A stretch of DNA of 64,000 nt from Stutzerimonas balearica DSM 6083 (GTDB taxonomy: Bacteria > Pseudomonadota > Gammaproteobacteria > Pseudomonadales > Pseudomonadaceae), in NCBI RefSeq assembly GCF_000818015.1, contig NZ_CP007511.1:1846001-1910000 (forward strand), written 5' to 3'. Position numbers and translations under genes: made by a program. The notes beneath the pieces were generated by a model. The model worked only from the letters and a program-made list of their open reading frames with translations, made no database searches and was not told the origin of the DNA. Of the stretch, positions 37,602 through 45,414 are shown one piece after another. Positions within the stretch are counted from its first letter, which is position 1; each line of letters opens with the position of its first letter.

Positions 37602-37916
37602 ATGAACAGATCTTTGCTGACGCTCTCGCTCGCCGTGCTGCTGGCGGCCACCCAGCAGGCCGCGGCGCAATGGCCGGCAGGCACCCCACGCGAGGACACC
37701 GGCTCGCGCCCGAGCCCGATGGGTAATCCTGCACCGCAGCAGAAGCTCGAAACTCACCGGAACGAGCAAGGGCAGATCGTTACCGAAGATGGCCGGCTGG
37801 TGAAGGGCATGCCCGAGAACGACTCGGTACCCAACCGGAACATGCATCGAACCGAACAGGAAACCGTGACCGAAGACCCGCCACATCGCTCGGCAACGCC
37901 GGGCGAGCTGGAATGA
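37602..37916 (+). CDS. Small secreted, proline-rich hypothetical protein
   Basis: A 104-residue protein with a signal peptide (MNRSLLTLSLAVLLAATQQAAA) and a hydrophilic, Pro/Glu/Thr-rich mature region likely to be disordered. A loose internal repeat is visible: EQGQIVTEDGRL and EQETVTEDPPH. ATG 37602 follows GAGGAGG at good spacing. No family recognised. Confidence 0.7.
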   Translation: MNRSLLTLSLAVLLAATQQAAAQWPAGTPREDTGSRPSPMGNPAPQQKLETHRNEQGQIVTEDGRLVKGMPENDSVPNRNMHRTEQETVTEDPPHRSATPGELE

Positions 37917-38063
37917 CGGCCGGCTGAACCCCAGCGCCGCCTGGGCCCGGTCGGCCGCCCGGCGACGGCTCGGGGCTGTGGCCTGCTGGCTGCCGTCGAG
38001 TCTGTGGGTAACCGGGCTCTCGCCGTGTAGCATGGGCCAGGCGGCAGTTGAGCGAGACCCTCT

Positions 38064-38588
38064 GTGACACAACCCAACGAGCAAACGGCTACCTCGCTGG
38101 CGAACGGCCTGTTCTGCGTCAGGCGGGCCGTTGTGGCTGATGCCCCGAGGCTGCCGGCTGTCGAGCGTTCGGCGGCCCGGGCGTTCCTCAACGTGCCGGG
38201 CCTGGAATGGCTCGCCGACAGCCCTGTCCAGCCGGTCCAACGTATCGGCGAGCTGATCGAAGGTGGCAATGCCTGGGTCGCGGCATCCGGGAGAGGCGAC
38301 ATCCTCGGCTTTCTCGTTGCCGAGCGCCGCGGCGACGGCCTGCACATCTGGGAGGTTTCGGTGATGCCGGCGCAGCAGGGGCAGGGCATTGGCCGTCAAC
38401 TGATCGCTGCCGCCGTCTGCGCGGCGCGCGAGCAGCGTCTGGCCCGTGTAACGCTGACCACCTTTAGCGACGTGCCCTGGAACCGGCCGTTTTACGAGCG
38501 CCTGGGTTTCGTCTGCCAACCGGAGCGCGAGAGCGCTGCCTGGCTGAGAGGAATCGTCGAGCAGGAACGCGCCCAGGGCCTGACCTAG
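38064..38588 (+). CDS. GNAT-family N-acetyltransferase
   Basis: A 174-residue acetyltransferase. The acetyl-CoA loop QQGQGIGRQLIAAAV (about 109-123) follows the beta-4 strand LHIWEVSVMPA, and the C-terminal WNRPFYERLGFVCQPE completes the fold. The start is GTG 38064 (MTQPNEQTATS) with GAGCGAGA upstream. The amino or other acceptor substrate cannot be deduced; closest in appearance to single-domain amino-group acetyltransferases. Confidence 0.88.
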   Translation: MTQPNEQTATSLANGLFCVRRAVVADAPRLPAVERSAARAFLNVPGLEWLADSPVQPVQRIGELIEGGNAWVAASGRGDILGFLVAERRGDGLHIWEVSVMPAQQGQGIGRQLIAAAVCAAREQRLARVTLTTFSDVPWNRPFYERLGFVCQPERESAAWLRGIVEQERAQGLT

Positions 38589-38734
38589 CGCTGCATCATG
38601 GCATTGGCCATCGGCCGGTAGGCCTGCACATCGAGCGGGGCAACACTGTGCGCTTCGCGCCGCTCAGCACAGGCACACCTGAACGCTTGCGGAGCGGGCG
38701 AGTGCGGCAAGCCGGCACTCGCCACTGTCGCGGA

Positions 38735-39487
38735 TCAGAAAGCCAGGCCGACCTTGAAGCCGTATTCGTCGCGTTCCAGTTCGGCGCTGTCGGACAGGTC
38801 GTCGCCACCTTCGAGCTGGTAGTTGGTGCGGGTGTAGTAGACCCCTGCGGTGAGCGGCAGCTGACCCTCGCGGTTCATCAGCAGCGTGAGCTCGGCGTAT
38901 GGGTGTGCCTTGTCCTTCAGGTCGGCGGTGTCGCTGCCGACGTCATCGATCTTCAGTTTCGCTTCGCCCTCCATCGAATAGCGGGCGCCGGCCTCGAAGC
39001 GGATCAGCGAGGGGCCGAAGTCGTGGTTATAGCCCAGCGCCGCCTTGGCGAACGGCATCTTGTTGGTCAGGCGTGCATCGTAGTCATTGTCCTCGGGCTC
39101 GAAGCGCGACCAGCTGTAACCGGCGCCGACCAGTACATCCATGTAATTGCGGGCATCCAGCGCGAAGCGCCAGCCCAGGTCGACATCGGCCTGCGCCTCC
39201 TTCACCTCGATATCGTTCTTCTCGCCGTACTTGCCGCTGATGCCAGCCTGGTAGATCAGGCCTTGCGTACCGCTCAGCTTGTTACCGAAGTCGAGAAACA
39301 GGCCGCCCTGACCGAGGTAGGCCTTGTCATCCGTATCGACATCATCGGAATCGAACTGGGTTTCGTTGTAGGCGCCGAGCACCCCGAGCCTTAGCAGCGG
39401 TTCGCCTGGCGCGGCGAAGCCCGACAAGGGGACGCACAGCGCGCCAGCGGAGAGGACGGAAAGCGAGACTACCCGAAGTTTGTTCAT
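38735..39487 (-). CDS. Putative outer-membrane beta-barrel protein
   Basis: A 250-residue protein with a signal peptide (MNKLRVVSLSVLSAGALCVPLSGFA) followed by alternating amphipathic strands and ending in the aromatic YGFKVGLAF, typical of outer-membrane barrels assembled by BAM. Eight to ten strands are suggested. The DSDDVDTDDKAY stretch near residue 50 could bind cations. ATG 39487 is preferred over ATG 39508, which would add MFWSDKR before the signal. Family and cargo are not recognised. Confidence 0.75.
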   Translation of the reverse strand: MNKLRVVSLSVLSAGALCVPLSGFAAPGEPLLRLGVLGAYNETQFDSDDVDTDDKAYLGQGGLFLDFGNKLSGTQGLIYQAGISGKYGEKNDIEVKEAQADVDLGWRFALDARNYMDVLVGAGYSWSRFEPEDNDYDARLTNKMPFAKAALGYNHDFGPSLIRFEAGARYSMEGEAKLKIDDVGSDTADLKDKAHPYAELTLLMNREGQLPLTAGVYYTRTNYQLEGGDDLSDSAELERDEYGFKVGLAF

Positions 39488-39829
39488 TCTTTTATCGCTC
39501 CAAAACATGCAAGAGGTCTTGGCGTGAGGCCGCGGCGAGCGACGGAGAAGTGTTATCGAAATATCAACTGCTGAAGACTCGCCTGTTTCGCAAAACCGTC
39601 ACGCCACTATCACCGACCGCCAGGCTAGAGCGGCTGTTCGGTTCTGAAGCTGACCGAATAGCCAAGATGGAGGTGTTTCCGATGGATGGTGCGTTGAACG
39701 CGTTGTCTGAAATATCGGGTGCTGTAGCACCACGCCAGCGATTGCCGTTCGTCTGGCAGGGCCGCCAATTTATTTGTGGGCGGTCAATGGCCGGAATTAA
39801 CTCCGTCTCGCTTGTTTGATCGGCCGGAT
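39488..39829. other. Intergenic segment without recognised gene
   Basis: 342 bp between the leftward outer-membrane gene and the putative Dnr site. An 89-codon frame (39550-39819) is open but lacks a ribosome site and a recognisable product. Nothing else could be identified. Confidence 0.4.
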
Positions 39830-39843
39830 ATGACTGTCGTCAA
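39830..39843 (+). promoter_or_regulatory. Candidate Dnr/FNR-type box upstream of the nor operon
   Basis: ATGACTGTCGTCAA has the symmetric TGAC-N4-GTCA core of the FNR/ANR/Dnr family. A CTTAAT hexamer lies 18 nt downstream (39862-39867) as a weak -10. It would give a leader of about 215 nt before the 41-aa gene, which is long. Dnr control of nor genes is established in Pseudomonas denitrifiers; this site is inferred. Confidence 0.4.
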
Positions 39844-39878
39844 AGTTTCCCGTTCGTCCGGCTTAATTCTTGATCAGC

Positions 39879-39903
39879 AACTTTGATTTCAACTAGCAAA
39901 GTT
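39879..39903. repeat. Inverted repeat AACTTTG-N11-CAAAGTT upstream of nor genes
   Basis: AACTTTG (39879-39885) and CAAAGTT (39897-39903) are perfect 7-bp inverted repeats 11 nt apart, about 190 bp before the first nor gene. The spacing and symmetry suit a dimeric regulator. It does not match FNR consensus and could also form a small RNA hairpin in the leader. Confidence 0.35.
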
Positions 39904-40089
39904 ATTGAATCGCGCAGCCGGGCAGTCGGGAGCCGCCTGGCAGGGCCCGGCAGCCTGCCTAGACTGCGCAGTAACAACAGGCGGCGAGGGGCGGCTCCGT
40001 TTCAGGTTCTTGCGTCGCAATGTTCATTCTTCGCCTGTTGCATAACTGCCGCGAGCTCCAGCGGTAATTGCAGCCAAGAGGAGACGGTC

Positions 40090-40215
40090 ATGCAGGCTCG
40101 GAAGTTGTACGGCCCGTTGAAGATAATTAGCGTTGTCGTGCTGGTGTTGATGGCCAGTGCCATGCTCTATGCGTTCTCCATGACTCTCATCCACTGGACC
40201 GGCATCAGCGTTTGA
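40090..40215 (+). CDS. Small single-span membrane peptide preceding norC
   Basis: A 41-residue peptide, MQARKLYGPLK followed by one hydrophobic helix (about 12-34, IISVVVLVLMASAMLYAFSM) and a short tail. GAGGAGA lies 6-7 nt before the ATG, and the norC start follows its stop after 10 nt, so it appears to be translated as the first gene of the nor operon. Small one-helix subunits accompany many heme-copper oxidases (for example CcoQ), and a similar accessory role in NOR assembly or stability is inferred. No family recognised. Confidence 0.65.
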   Translation: MQARKLYGPLKIISVVVLVLMASAMLYAFSMTLIHWTGISV

Positions 40216-40225
40216 GGGGCAGAAC

Positions 40226-41074
40226 ATGAACAATCGCCAGGCAAGATTATTCGCCGTTGCCGCCACGGGACTGTCCGCGCTTCTGTTTCTCGGCCTTACG
40301 CTGGACAGCCACCGCCAGTTTCCCGAGCTGACCAACGCCCAGGACATCACGCCGCAAGTGCGGCACGGCATGGACGTGTGGCACAAGTACAACTGCATCA
40401 ACTGCCACACGCTGTTCGGGGAAGGCGCCTATTACGCCCCGGATCTGACGAAGATCACCCAGCACCGCGGCGAGCCGTATCTGAAGGCCTACATGCGCGA
40501 CCCGTCGCGCTTCTACAACGAACAGACCCACCGCCGGCTGATGCCGCGGCAGGACCTGGCCGAAGACGAGATCAGCGACCTGATCGCCTTTCTCGACTGG
40601 GTCAGCAAGGTCGACAACCAGGGCTGGCCACCGCGGCCGATCCTCGTCACCGGCAGCTTCGCGCCAGGCGCCGCGACGCTTGCGGCTGCCGGCAGCAGCG
40701 GCCAGACGCCGACCGGGGCGCGGCCGGTGGATGCCGGTGACGACCCGCGGGCGCTCGGCGAGCAGCTGTTCAAGACCGCGACGCCGGCCTGCAATGCCTG
40801 TCATTCCACCGTGCCGGGTGCGGACATGGCCGGGCCTTCGCTTGCCGGGATCGGTACGCGGGCGGCGCAGACCGTGGCCTCGCCGGACTACCACGGCAAG
40901 GCCAAGGACGCCGGCGGCTACATCCGCGAATCGATCCTGTCGCCCAGCGCCCACATCGTGCCCGGCGAGATGTATTCGGCCGACGGCACTTCGTTCATGC
41001 CCACCGGCTACAGGCAGAGCCTGTCGGACGAACAGGTCGGGCAGTTGGTGGCCTTTCTCGAAACCCTCAAGTAA
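40226..41074 (+). CDS. norC: Nitric oxide reductase cytochrome c subunit with extra C-terminal cytochrome c domain
   Basis: NorC anchors in the inner membrane and passes periplasmic electrons to NorB. Residues 1-135 are a standard NorC: one N-terminal helix (about 8-26), heme-binding CINCH at 57-61 and axial Met106 in RRLMPRQDL. Unlike the usual 146-150-residue protein, this one has 282 residues. After a Gly/Ala/Pro linker (about 140-172) comes a second cytochrome c domain with CNACH at 189-193 and a probable axial Met258 in TSFMPTGY. The frame is continuous. The extra domain probably serves as an internal electron entry port. It is followed by norB after 53 bp. Confidence 0.93.
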   Translation: MNNRQARLFAVAATGLSALLFLGLTLDSHRQFPELTNAQDITPQVRHGMDVWHKYNCINCHTLFGEGAYYAPDLTKITQHRGEPYLKAYMRDPSRFYNEQTHRRLMPRQDLAEDEISDLIAFLDWVSKVDNQGWPPRPILVTGSFAPGAATLAAAGSSGQTPTGARPVDAGDDPRALGEQLFKTATPACNACHSTVPGADMAGPSLAGIGTRAAQTVASPDYHGKAKDAGGYIRESILSPSAHIVPGEMYSADGTSFMPTGYRQSLSDEQVGQLVAFLETLK

Positions 41075-41127
41075 CCGCGAAGGGCCGCGGCCGCGGGCCG
41101 ACCCAGCCAGATCAAGGGGAGACAACG

Positions 41128-42489
41128 ATGCGCTATCAGTCCCAATCGGTGGCCTATTGGTACTTCGCCGTCGCGATGGTGCTGTTCGGCCTGCAGCTGG
41201 TGTTCGGCCTGCTCTCGGCCACCAAGTACATCGGCCCGGACCCGCTGCTGTACATCCTGCCGTTCGACGTGACCAAGGTGATCCATACGAATCTGCTGAT
41301 CGTCTGGGTGCTGACCGGCTTCATGGGCGCGACCTACTGGATGATTCCCGAGGAATCGCGTACCGAACTGCACAGCACGCGGCTGGCGTACATTCAGTTG
41401 GGGCTGTGGACGCTGATGGGCGTCACCGCGATCATCGGCTACCTGTTTCGCTACGGCACCGGCAACAAGCTGCTCGAGCAGCCGCTGCCGCACAAGATCG
41501 TCATCGTTATCTGCATGCTGATCTTCCTCTACAACGTCGGCATGACCATCCGCAAGGCGCGGCGCTTCACCACCACCGAGGCGGTGCTGATGATCGGCTT
41601 CGTCAGCGCGGCGCTGCTTTACCTGCCGGCGCTGCTGCATTACGAGAACTACACCGTGTCGATCTTCTACCGCTGGTGGACCATCCACCTGTGGGTCGAG
41701 GGCGTGTGGATGATGATCATGGGCGGGTTTCTGGCCTACCTGCTGATCCGCCTGTCCGGCGCCGACCGCGAGGTGATGGAGAAGTGGCTGTACGTGATCG
41801 TCGGGCTGGTGTTCATCGCCGGGATCCTGGGCACCGCGCACCACTATTACTGGGTCGGCGTGCCCAGCTACTGGCTGCCGATCGGCGGGCTGTTCAGCGC
41901 GCTCGAGCCGCTGGCGCTGGTCGGCATGGCTGCCTATGCCTACGGTGCGATCCGCCGTTCGGGGCTGGCCCACCCGAATACGCTGGCGCTGCACTGGACG
42001 ATCGGCAGCGCGGTGTTCTCGCTGTTCGGCGCCGGCCTGCTGGGCCTGGCGCATACCTGGCCGAGCGTGAACAAGTGGACCCACGGCACCCTGATCACCG
42101 CCATGCACGGGCATGCCGCCTTCTATGGCGCCTACGCGATGATCGTGCTGGCGATGATCAGCTATGCGCTGCCGTCGCTGACCGGCGGGCGCCGCGAGCA
42201 GGGCAGCACGCTGGGCTACTGGGCGTTCTGGCTGCAGATCAGCGGGATGTTCGGCATGACGCTGTCGTTCGCCACCGCCGGCATCGCGCAGGTCTACCTG
42301 GAGCGGATCATGGGCATGGGCTATCTCGATGCGCAGCTCAAGATCCAGATTCACTTCGTCATGCTGATCGCCACGGCCTCGCTGTTCACCGTGGGCGTGG
42401 CGCTGTTCATCTATGACTTCTTCCGCCACGCGCCACGCCTGGTGGTCGATGAGCCTGCCCCCGCGCCGGCGCCGGTGCGTTCGGCATGA
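41128..42489 (+). CDS. norB: Nitric oxide reductase catalytic subunit
   Basis: NorB (453 residues, 12 membrane helices) reduces two NO to N2O. All metal ligands align with P. aeruginosa cNOR: His53 and His330 for heme b, His328 for heme b3, and His188, His239, His240 and Glu192 for FeB; Glu261 corresponds to Glu280. The position of the second active-site glutamate (Glu215 in P. aeruginosa; VEGVWE) is Met196 here (VEGVWMMIMGG), which is unusual. Its stop overlaps the norQ ATG. I call it cNOR-type because of NorC, but it may belong to a divergent subgroup. Confidence 0.94.
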   Translation: MRYQSQSVAYWYFAVAMVLFGLQLVFGLLSATKYIGPDPLLYILPFDVTKVIHTNLLIVWVLTGFMGATYWMIPEESRTELHSTRLAYIQLGLWTLMGVTAIIGYLFRYGTGNKLLEQPLPHKIVIVICMLIFLYNVGMTIRKARRFTTTEAVLMIGFVSAALLYLPALLHYENYTVSIFYRWWTIHLWVEGVWMMIMGGFLAYLLIRLSGADREVMEKWLYVIVGLVFIAGILGTAHHYYWVGVPSYWLPIGGLFSALEPLALVGMAAYAYGAIRRSGLAHPNTLALHWTIGSAVFSLFGAGLLGLAHTWPSVNKWTHGTLITAMHGHAAFYGAYAMIVLAMISYALPSLTGGRREQGSTLGYWAFWLQISGMFGMTLSFATAGIAQVYLERIMGMGYLDAQLKIQIHFVMLIATASLFTVGVALFIYDFFRHAPRLVVDEPAPAPAPVRSA

Positions 42490-43298
42490 ACCTGCCGGAG
42501 CAACCGACGGCGCTGCGCCCCCATGAGGAGCCGTTCTACCTGCCCGTGGGCGACGAGGTGGCGCTGTTCGAGCGCTGCCACGCGCGCGGACTGGCGGTGA
42601 TGCTCAAGGGGCCGACCGGCTGCGGCAAGACGCGTTTCATCGAGCACATGGCCTGGCGCCTCGGCCGACCGCTGGTGACCATCGCCTGCCATGACGACCT
42701 GTCGGCCAGCGACCTGATCGGCCGGTTCCTGATCCGCCATGACGGCACCGCCTGGCAGGACGGGCCCTTGACCCGAGCGGTGCGCGAAGGCGCCATCTGT
42801 TACCTGGACGAGGTCGTCGAGGCGCGGCAGGACACCGTCGTGGTGCTGCATGCGCTGACCGATCACCGTCGCCTGCTGCCGATCGACAAGACTGGCGAGC
42901 TGCTGCAGGCCCCGCCCGGGTTCCAGCTCGTGGTGTCCTACAACCCCGGCTACCAGCGCATGCTCAAGGACCTCAAGCCCAGCACCCGTCAGCGCTTCGT
43001 GGCGCTGGACCTGGGCTTTCCGGATGCCGACCGCGAGGCCTGCATCGTCCAGCGCGAAAGCGGGGTCGATGCGCCCACGGCGCGTTCGCTGGTCGCCCTG
43101 GCGCAGCGGCTGCGGGCGCTGCGTGACCGCGGCCTGAGCGAAGTGCCGAGCACCCGGCTGCTGGTCGCTGCCGGTGCGCTTTGCGCGCAGGGCATCGAGA
43201 TTCGCGCGGCCTGCCTGGCGGCGATCGTTTCGCCGCTGTCGGACGACGAAACACTGGTCGACGCGATGCGCGATCTGGTCGACGGCACCTTCATCTAG
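42486..43298 (+). CDS. norQ: NorQ/NirQ/CbbQ-family AAA+ ATPase
   Basis: MoxR-type AAA+ ATPase of 270 residues that, with NorD, inserts or activates the FeB site of NorB. Walker A is GPTGCGKT at 42-49, Walker B ends in CYLDEV (Asp108, Glu109), and the sensor 1 region reads VVSYNPGYQ, followed by the CbbQ_C domain. It overlaps norB by four bases (ATGA), and norD follows 2 nt after its stop, so the three are tightly coupled. In classical Pseudomonas denitrifiers the homologue (nirQ) lies with the nir genes; here it is inside the nor operon. Confidence 0.94.
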   Translation: MNLPEQPTALRPHEEPFYLPVGDEVALFERCHARGLAVMLKGPTGCGKTRFIEHMAWRLGRPLVTIACHDDLSASDLIGRFLIRHDGTAWQDGPLTRAVREGAICYLDEVVEARQDTVVVLHALTDHRRLLPIDKTGELLQAPPGFQLVVSYNPGYQRMLKDLKPSTRQRFVALDLGFPDADREACIVQRESGVDAPTARSLVALAQRLRALRDRGLSEVPSTRLLVAAGALCAQGIEIRAACLAAIVSPLSDDETLVDAMRDLVDGTFI

Positions 43299-43300
43299 CC

Positions 43301-45316
43301 ATGGCCGAAGCCGAGGAAGTCCTCACCGATGCGGCGCGTCATGCGACGGTCTTCGCCCAGCGCCTGTGGCAGCGCTATCGGCCTGCGCCGCCCGCGGCGC
43401 CCATGCTGTCGCTCGAGGCGGTTGCCGAGCGTCTCGACCTGCTGCTGCTCGCGGTGCTCGGCCAACCCGTAACGTTGCGCGTGGCCCAACCGCCGGCACG
43501 CGCTACCTGGTTGGCGCGCTGTTTCGGCCGCAGCCCCCGGCCGTACCGGCGCGAGCCGGTACCGGCTACGGACGGGCGCCAGCTGTGGCTGCCGCGCGGG
43601 CTTCACGTAGCCGACCAGGGGCGGGCAGCGGTGCTCTACAAGGCCATGGCATTGCATCAGGCGATGCGGATTCGCCGCGGCAGCGCGCAGGCGGCCTGGC
43701 GCACGCTGCCGCCGCTGGCCGGCGCGCTTTATCAGCTGTTCGAGGCACATGCCGCCGAGTGCGACCTGCTGCGCGAACTGCCGGGCTGCGCAGCCGACCT
43801 GCAGGCGTTGCGCGCCGAATGCCTGGCGCGCCGGCCGCCGCTCTCTGCTTTCGGCCCGGCGCGGCGAGGTGTGGAACACCGCGTTCGCGCGCTGCTCGCC
43901 GGGCGGGCCGCTGGCTTTCCCGTGGCCACTTCGCCGGCTGACTCGATGGCGCTCGCCATGCAACTGCTCGAAGGCTGGCCGGCCCTGGCGCCGGGAGACG
44001 CCCTCGGTGACGAGCCCCTGTTCGCGGATTTCTGGACCGGCTGCCTGCTCGAACCCGCGCCCGAGCGCTGTCCGGTGACAGAAGCCCGGCGCGGCGAGCA
44101 GAGCGACACGCCGCCGCGCAGCGCGCGCCTGGCGCGGCGCCCCGAGGTCCGCCAGGCGCACGACGAGGAACGGCAGGCGGATGGGCCGGGCCCGCTGATG
44201 ATCCAGCTCGACGAGCCGCATCCGCACGCCGAGGACCCGCTGGGGCTGCAGCGTCCCATCGACCGGGACGACGGCGCCGACGCCGAGCTCTATGGCGAGC
44301 TGCTCGGCGAGTTGCCCCGTGCACGCCTGGTCAGCTCACCGGGACAGCCGCGCGAGGTGCTGCTCAGCGACGACCCGCCGGAGCCTGCGCAGCGGCTGGC
44401 TGCGCCGCCGGGATTGGCGAGCGCGCAGGGCTGCGTCTACCCCGAATGGGACCATCGAACCGGCCGTTACGCCGAGCAGGGCGCGACGGTCCGGCCCGGC
44501 GTGGCGCAAGCCGGCAGCGAGGCCTGGGTGGCGCAGACGCTCGAGGCACACCGGGGCATGCTGGCCGGGATCCGCAGGCGCTTCGAACTGCTGCGCGCGC
44601 GCCGGGTGTGGCTGCGCGCGCAGGTCGAGGGCGACGAGCTGGATGTCGATGCCTACGTCGATGCAGCGGCGGCGATGCAGGCCGGGCAGGGGCTGAGCGA
44701 CCGGCTCTACCAGGCCAACCACGCGCAGCAGCGGGACCTGGCGATCCTCGTCTTGATCGATGTCAGCGGCTCCACCGACAGCTGGGTCTCGCAGGGGCGG
44801 CGGGTCATCGACGTCGAGCGCGAAGCCCTGCTGCTGCTCTGCATCGCCCTGCAGGGGCTGGGCTCACCCTATGCGGTACAGGCCTTTTCCGGGCAGGGCC
44901 GCGATGCGGTCAGCGTGCGCGAGCTCAAGGGTTTCGACGAGGCATACAGCCAGGGCGTTGCCTTGCGGATCGCGGCACTGGAGCCGGAGCACTACACCCG
45001 TTGCGGCGCGGCCATCCGGCATGCCAGCACAGCACTCATGGCGCAGCCGGCCGCGCATCGCCTGCTGCTGGTGCTCTCCGACGGCAAACCCAGTGACGAG
45101 GATCAGTACACGGGGCCGTACGGCGTGGAGGACAGCCGGCAGGCCGTGCTGGAGGCCACGCTGCAGGGGATTTCGCCGTTCTGCCTGACGATCGACCGGC
45201 AGGCCGGTGCCTACCTGCCGCGAATGTTCGGCGCGTCCCGCTATGCGCTGCTGCCCCGGCCCGATCTGCTGCCGACGGTGCTGCTCGACTGGATGCGCCG
45301 CCTGCTGCAGCGCTGA
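43301..45316 (+). CDS. norD: NorD, von Willebrand factor A domain activator of nitric oxide reductase
   Basis: A 671-residue cytoplasmic protein whose C-terminal VWA domain (about 480-670) carries the MIDAS motif DVSGSTDSW (Asp487) with the later TR-C/G and LSDGKPSD elements. The N-terminal half is helical and Arg/Ala-rich, with an acidic Pro-rich linker in the middle. NorD works with the NorQ ATPase in cNOR maturation. ATG 43301 (MAEAEEVLTDAARH) is chosen; earlier in-frame starts would overlap norQ extensively. It is the last gene of the operon. Confidence 0.93.
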   Translation: MAEAEEVLTDAARHATVFAQRLWQRYRPAPPAAPMLSLEAVAERLDLLLLAVLGQPVTLRVAQPPARATWLARCFGRSPRPYRREPVPATDGRQLWLPRGLHVADQGRAAVLYKAMALHQAMRIRRGSAQAAWRTLPPLAGALYQLFEAHAAECDLLRELPGCAADLQALRAECLARRPPLSAFGPARRGVEHRVRALLAGRAAGFPVATSPADSMALAMQLLEGWPALAPGDALGDEPLFADFWTGCLLEPAPERCPVTEARRGEQSDTPPRSARLARRPEVRQAHDEERQADGPGPLMIQLDEPHPHAEDPLGLQRPIDRDDGADAELYGELLGELPRARLVSSPGQPREVLLSDDPPEPAQRLAAPPGLASAQGCVYPEWDHRTGRYAEQGATVRPGVAQAGSEAWVAQTLEAHRGMLAGIRRRFELLRARRVWLRAQVEGDELDVDAYVDAAAAMQAGQGLSDRLYQANHAQQRDLAILVLIDVSGSTDSWVSQGRRVIDVEREALLLLCIALQGLGSPYAVQAFSGQGRDAVSVRELKGFDEAYSQGVALRIAALEPEHYTRCGAAIRHASTALMAQPAAHRLLLVLSDGKPSDEDQYTGPYGVEDSRQAVLEATLQGISPFCLTIDRQAGAYLPRMFGASRYALLPRPDLLPTVLLDWMRRLLQR

Positions 45317-45414
45317 AGGATGCACCAGAACGAGGCATTCCCGGACGGCTGCCCTTCAGAGTCGCGGCTGCACGCCGATAGCCCGGCTGTGTCTTTGCCA
45401 TCAGGGTGTGTCCG

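Noticed and set aside
39550..39819. 89-codon frame upstream of the nor operon
   Set aside because: No ribosome site, GTG start, no recognisable domain, and it overlaps the expected regulatory region.
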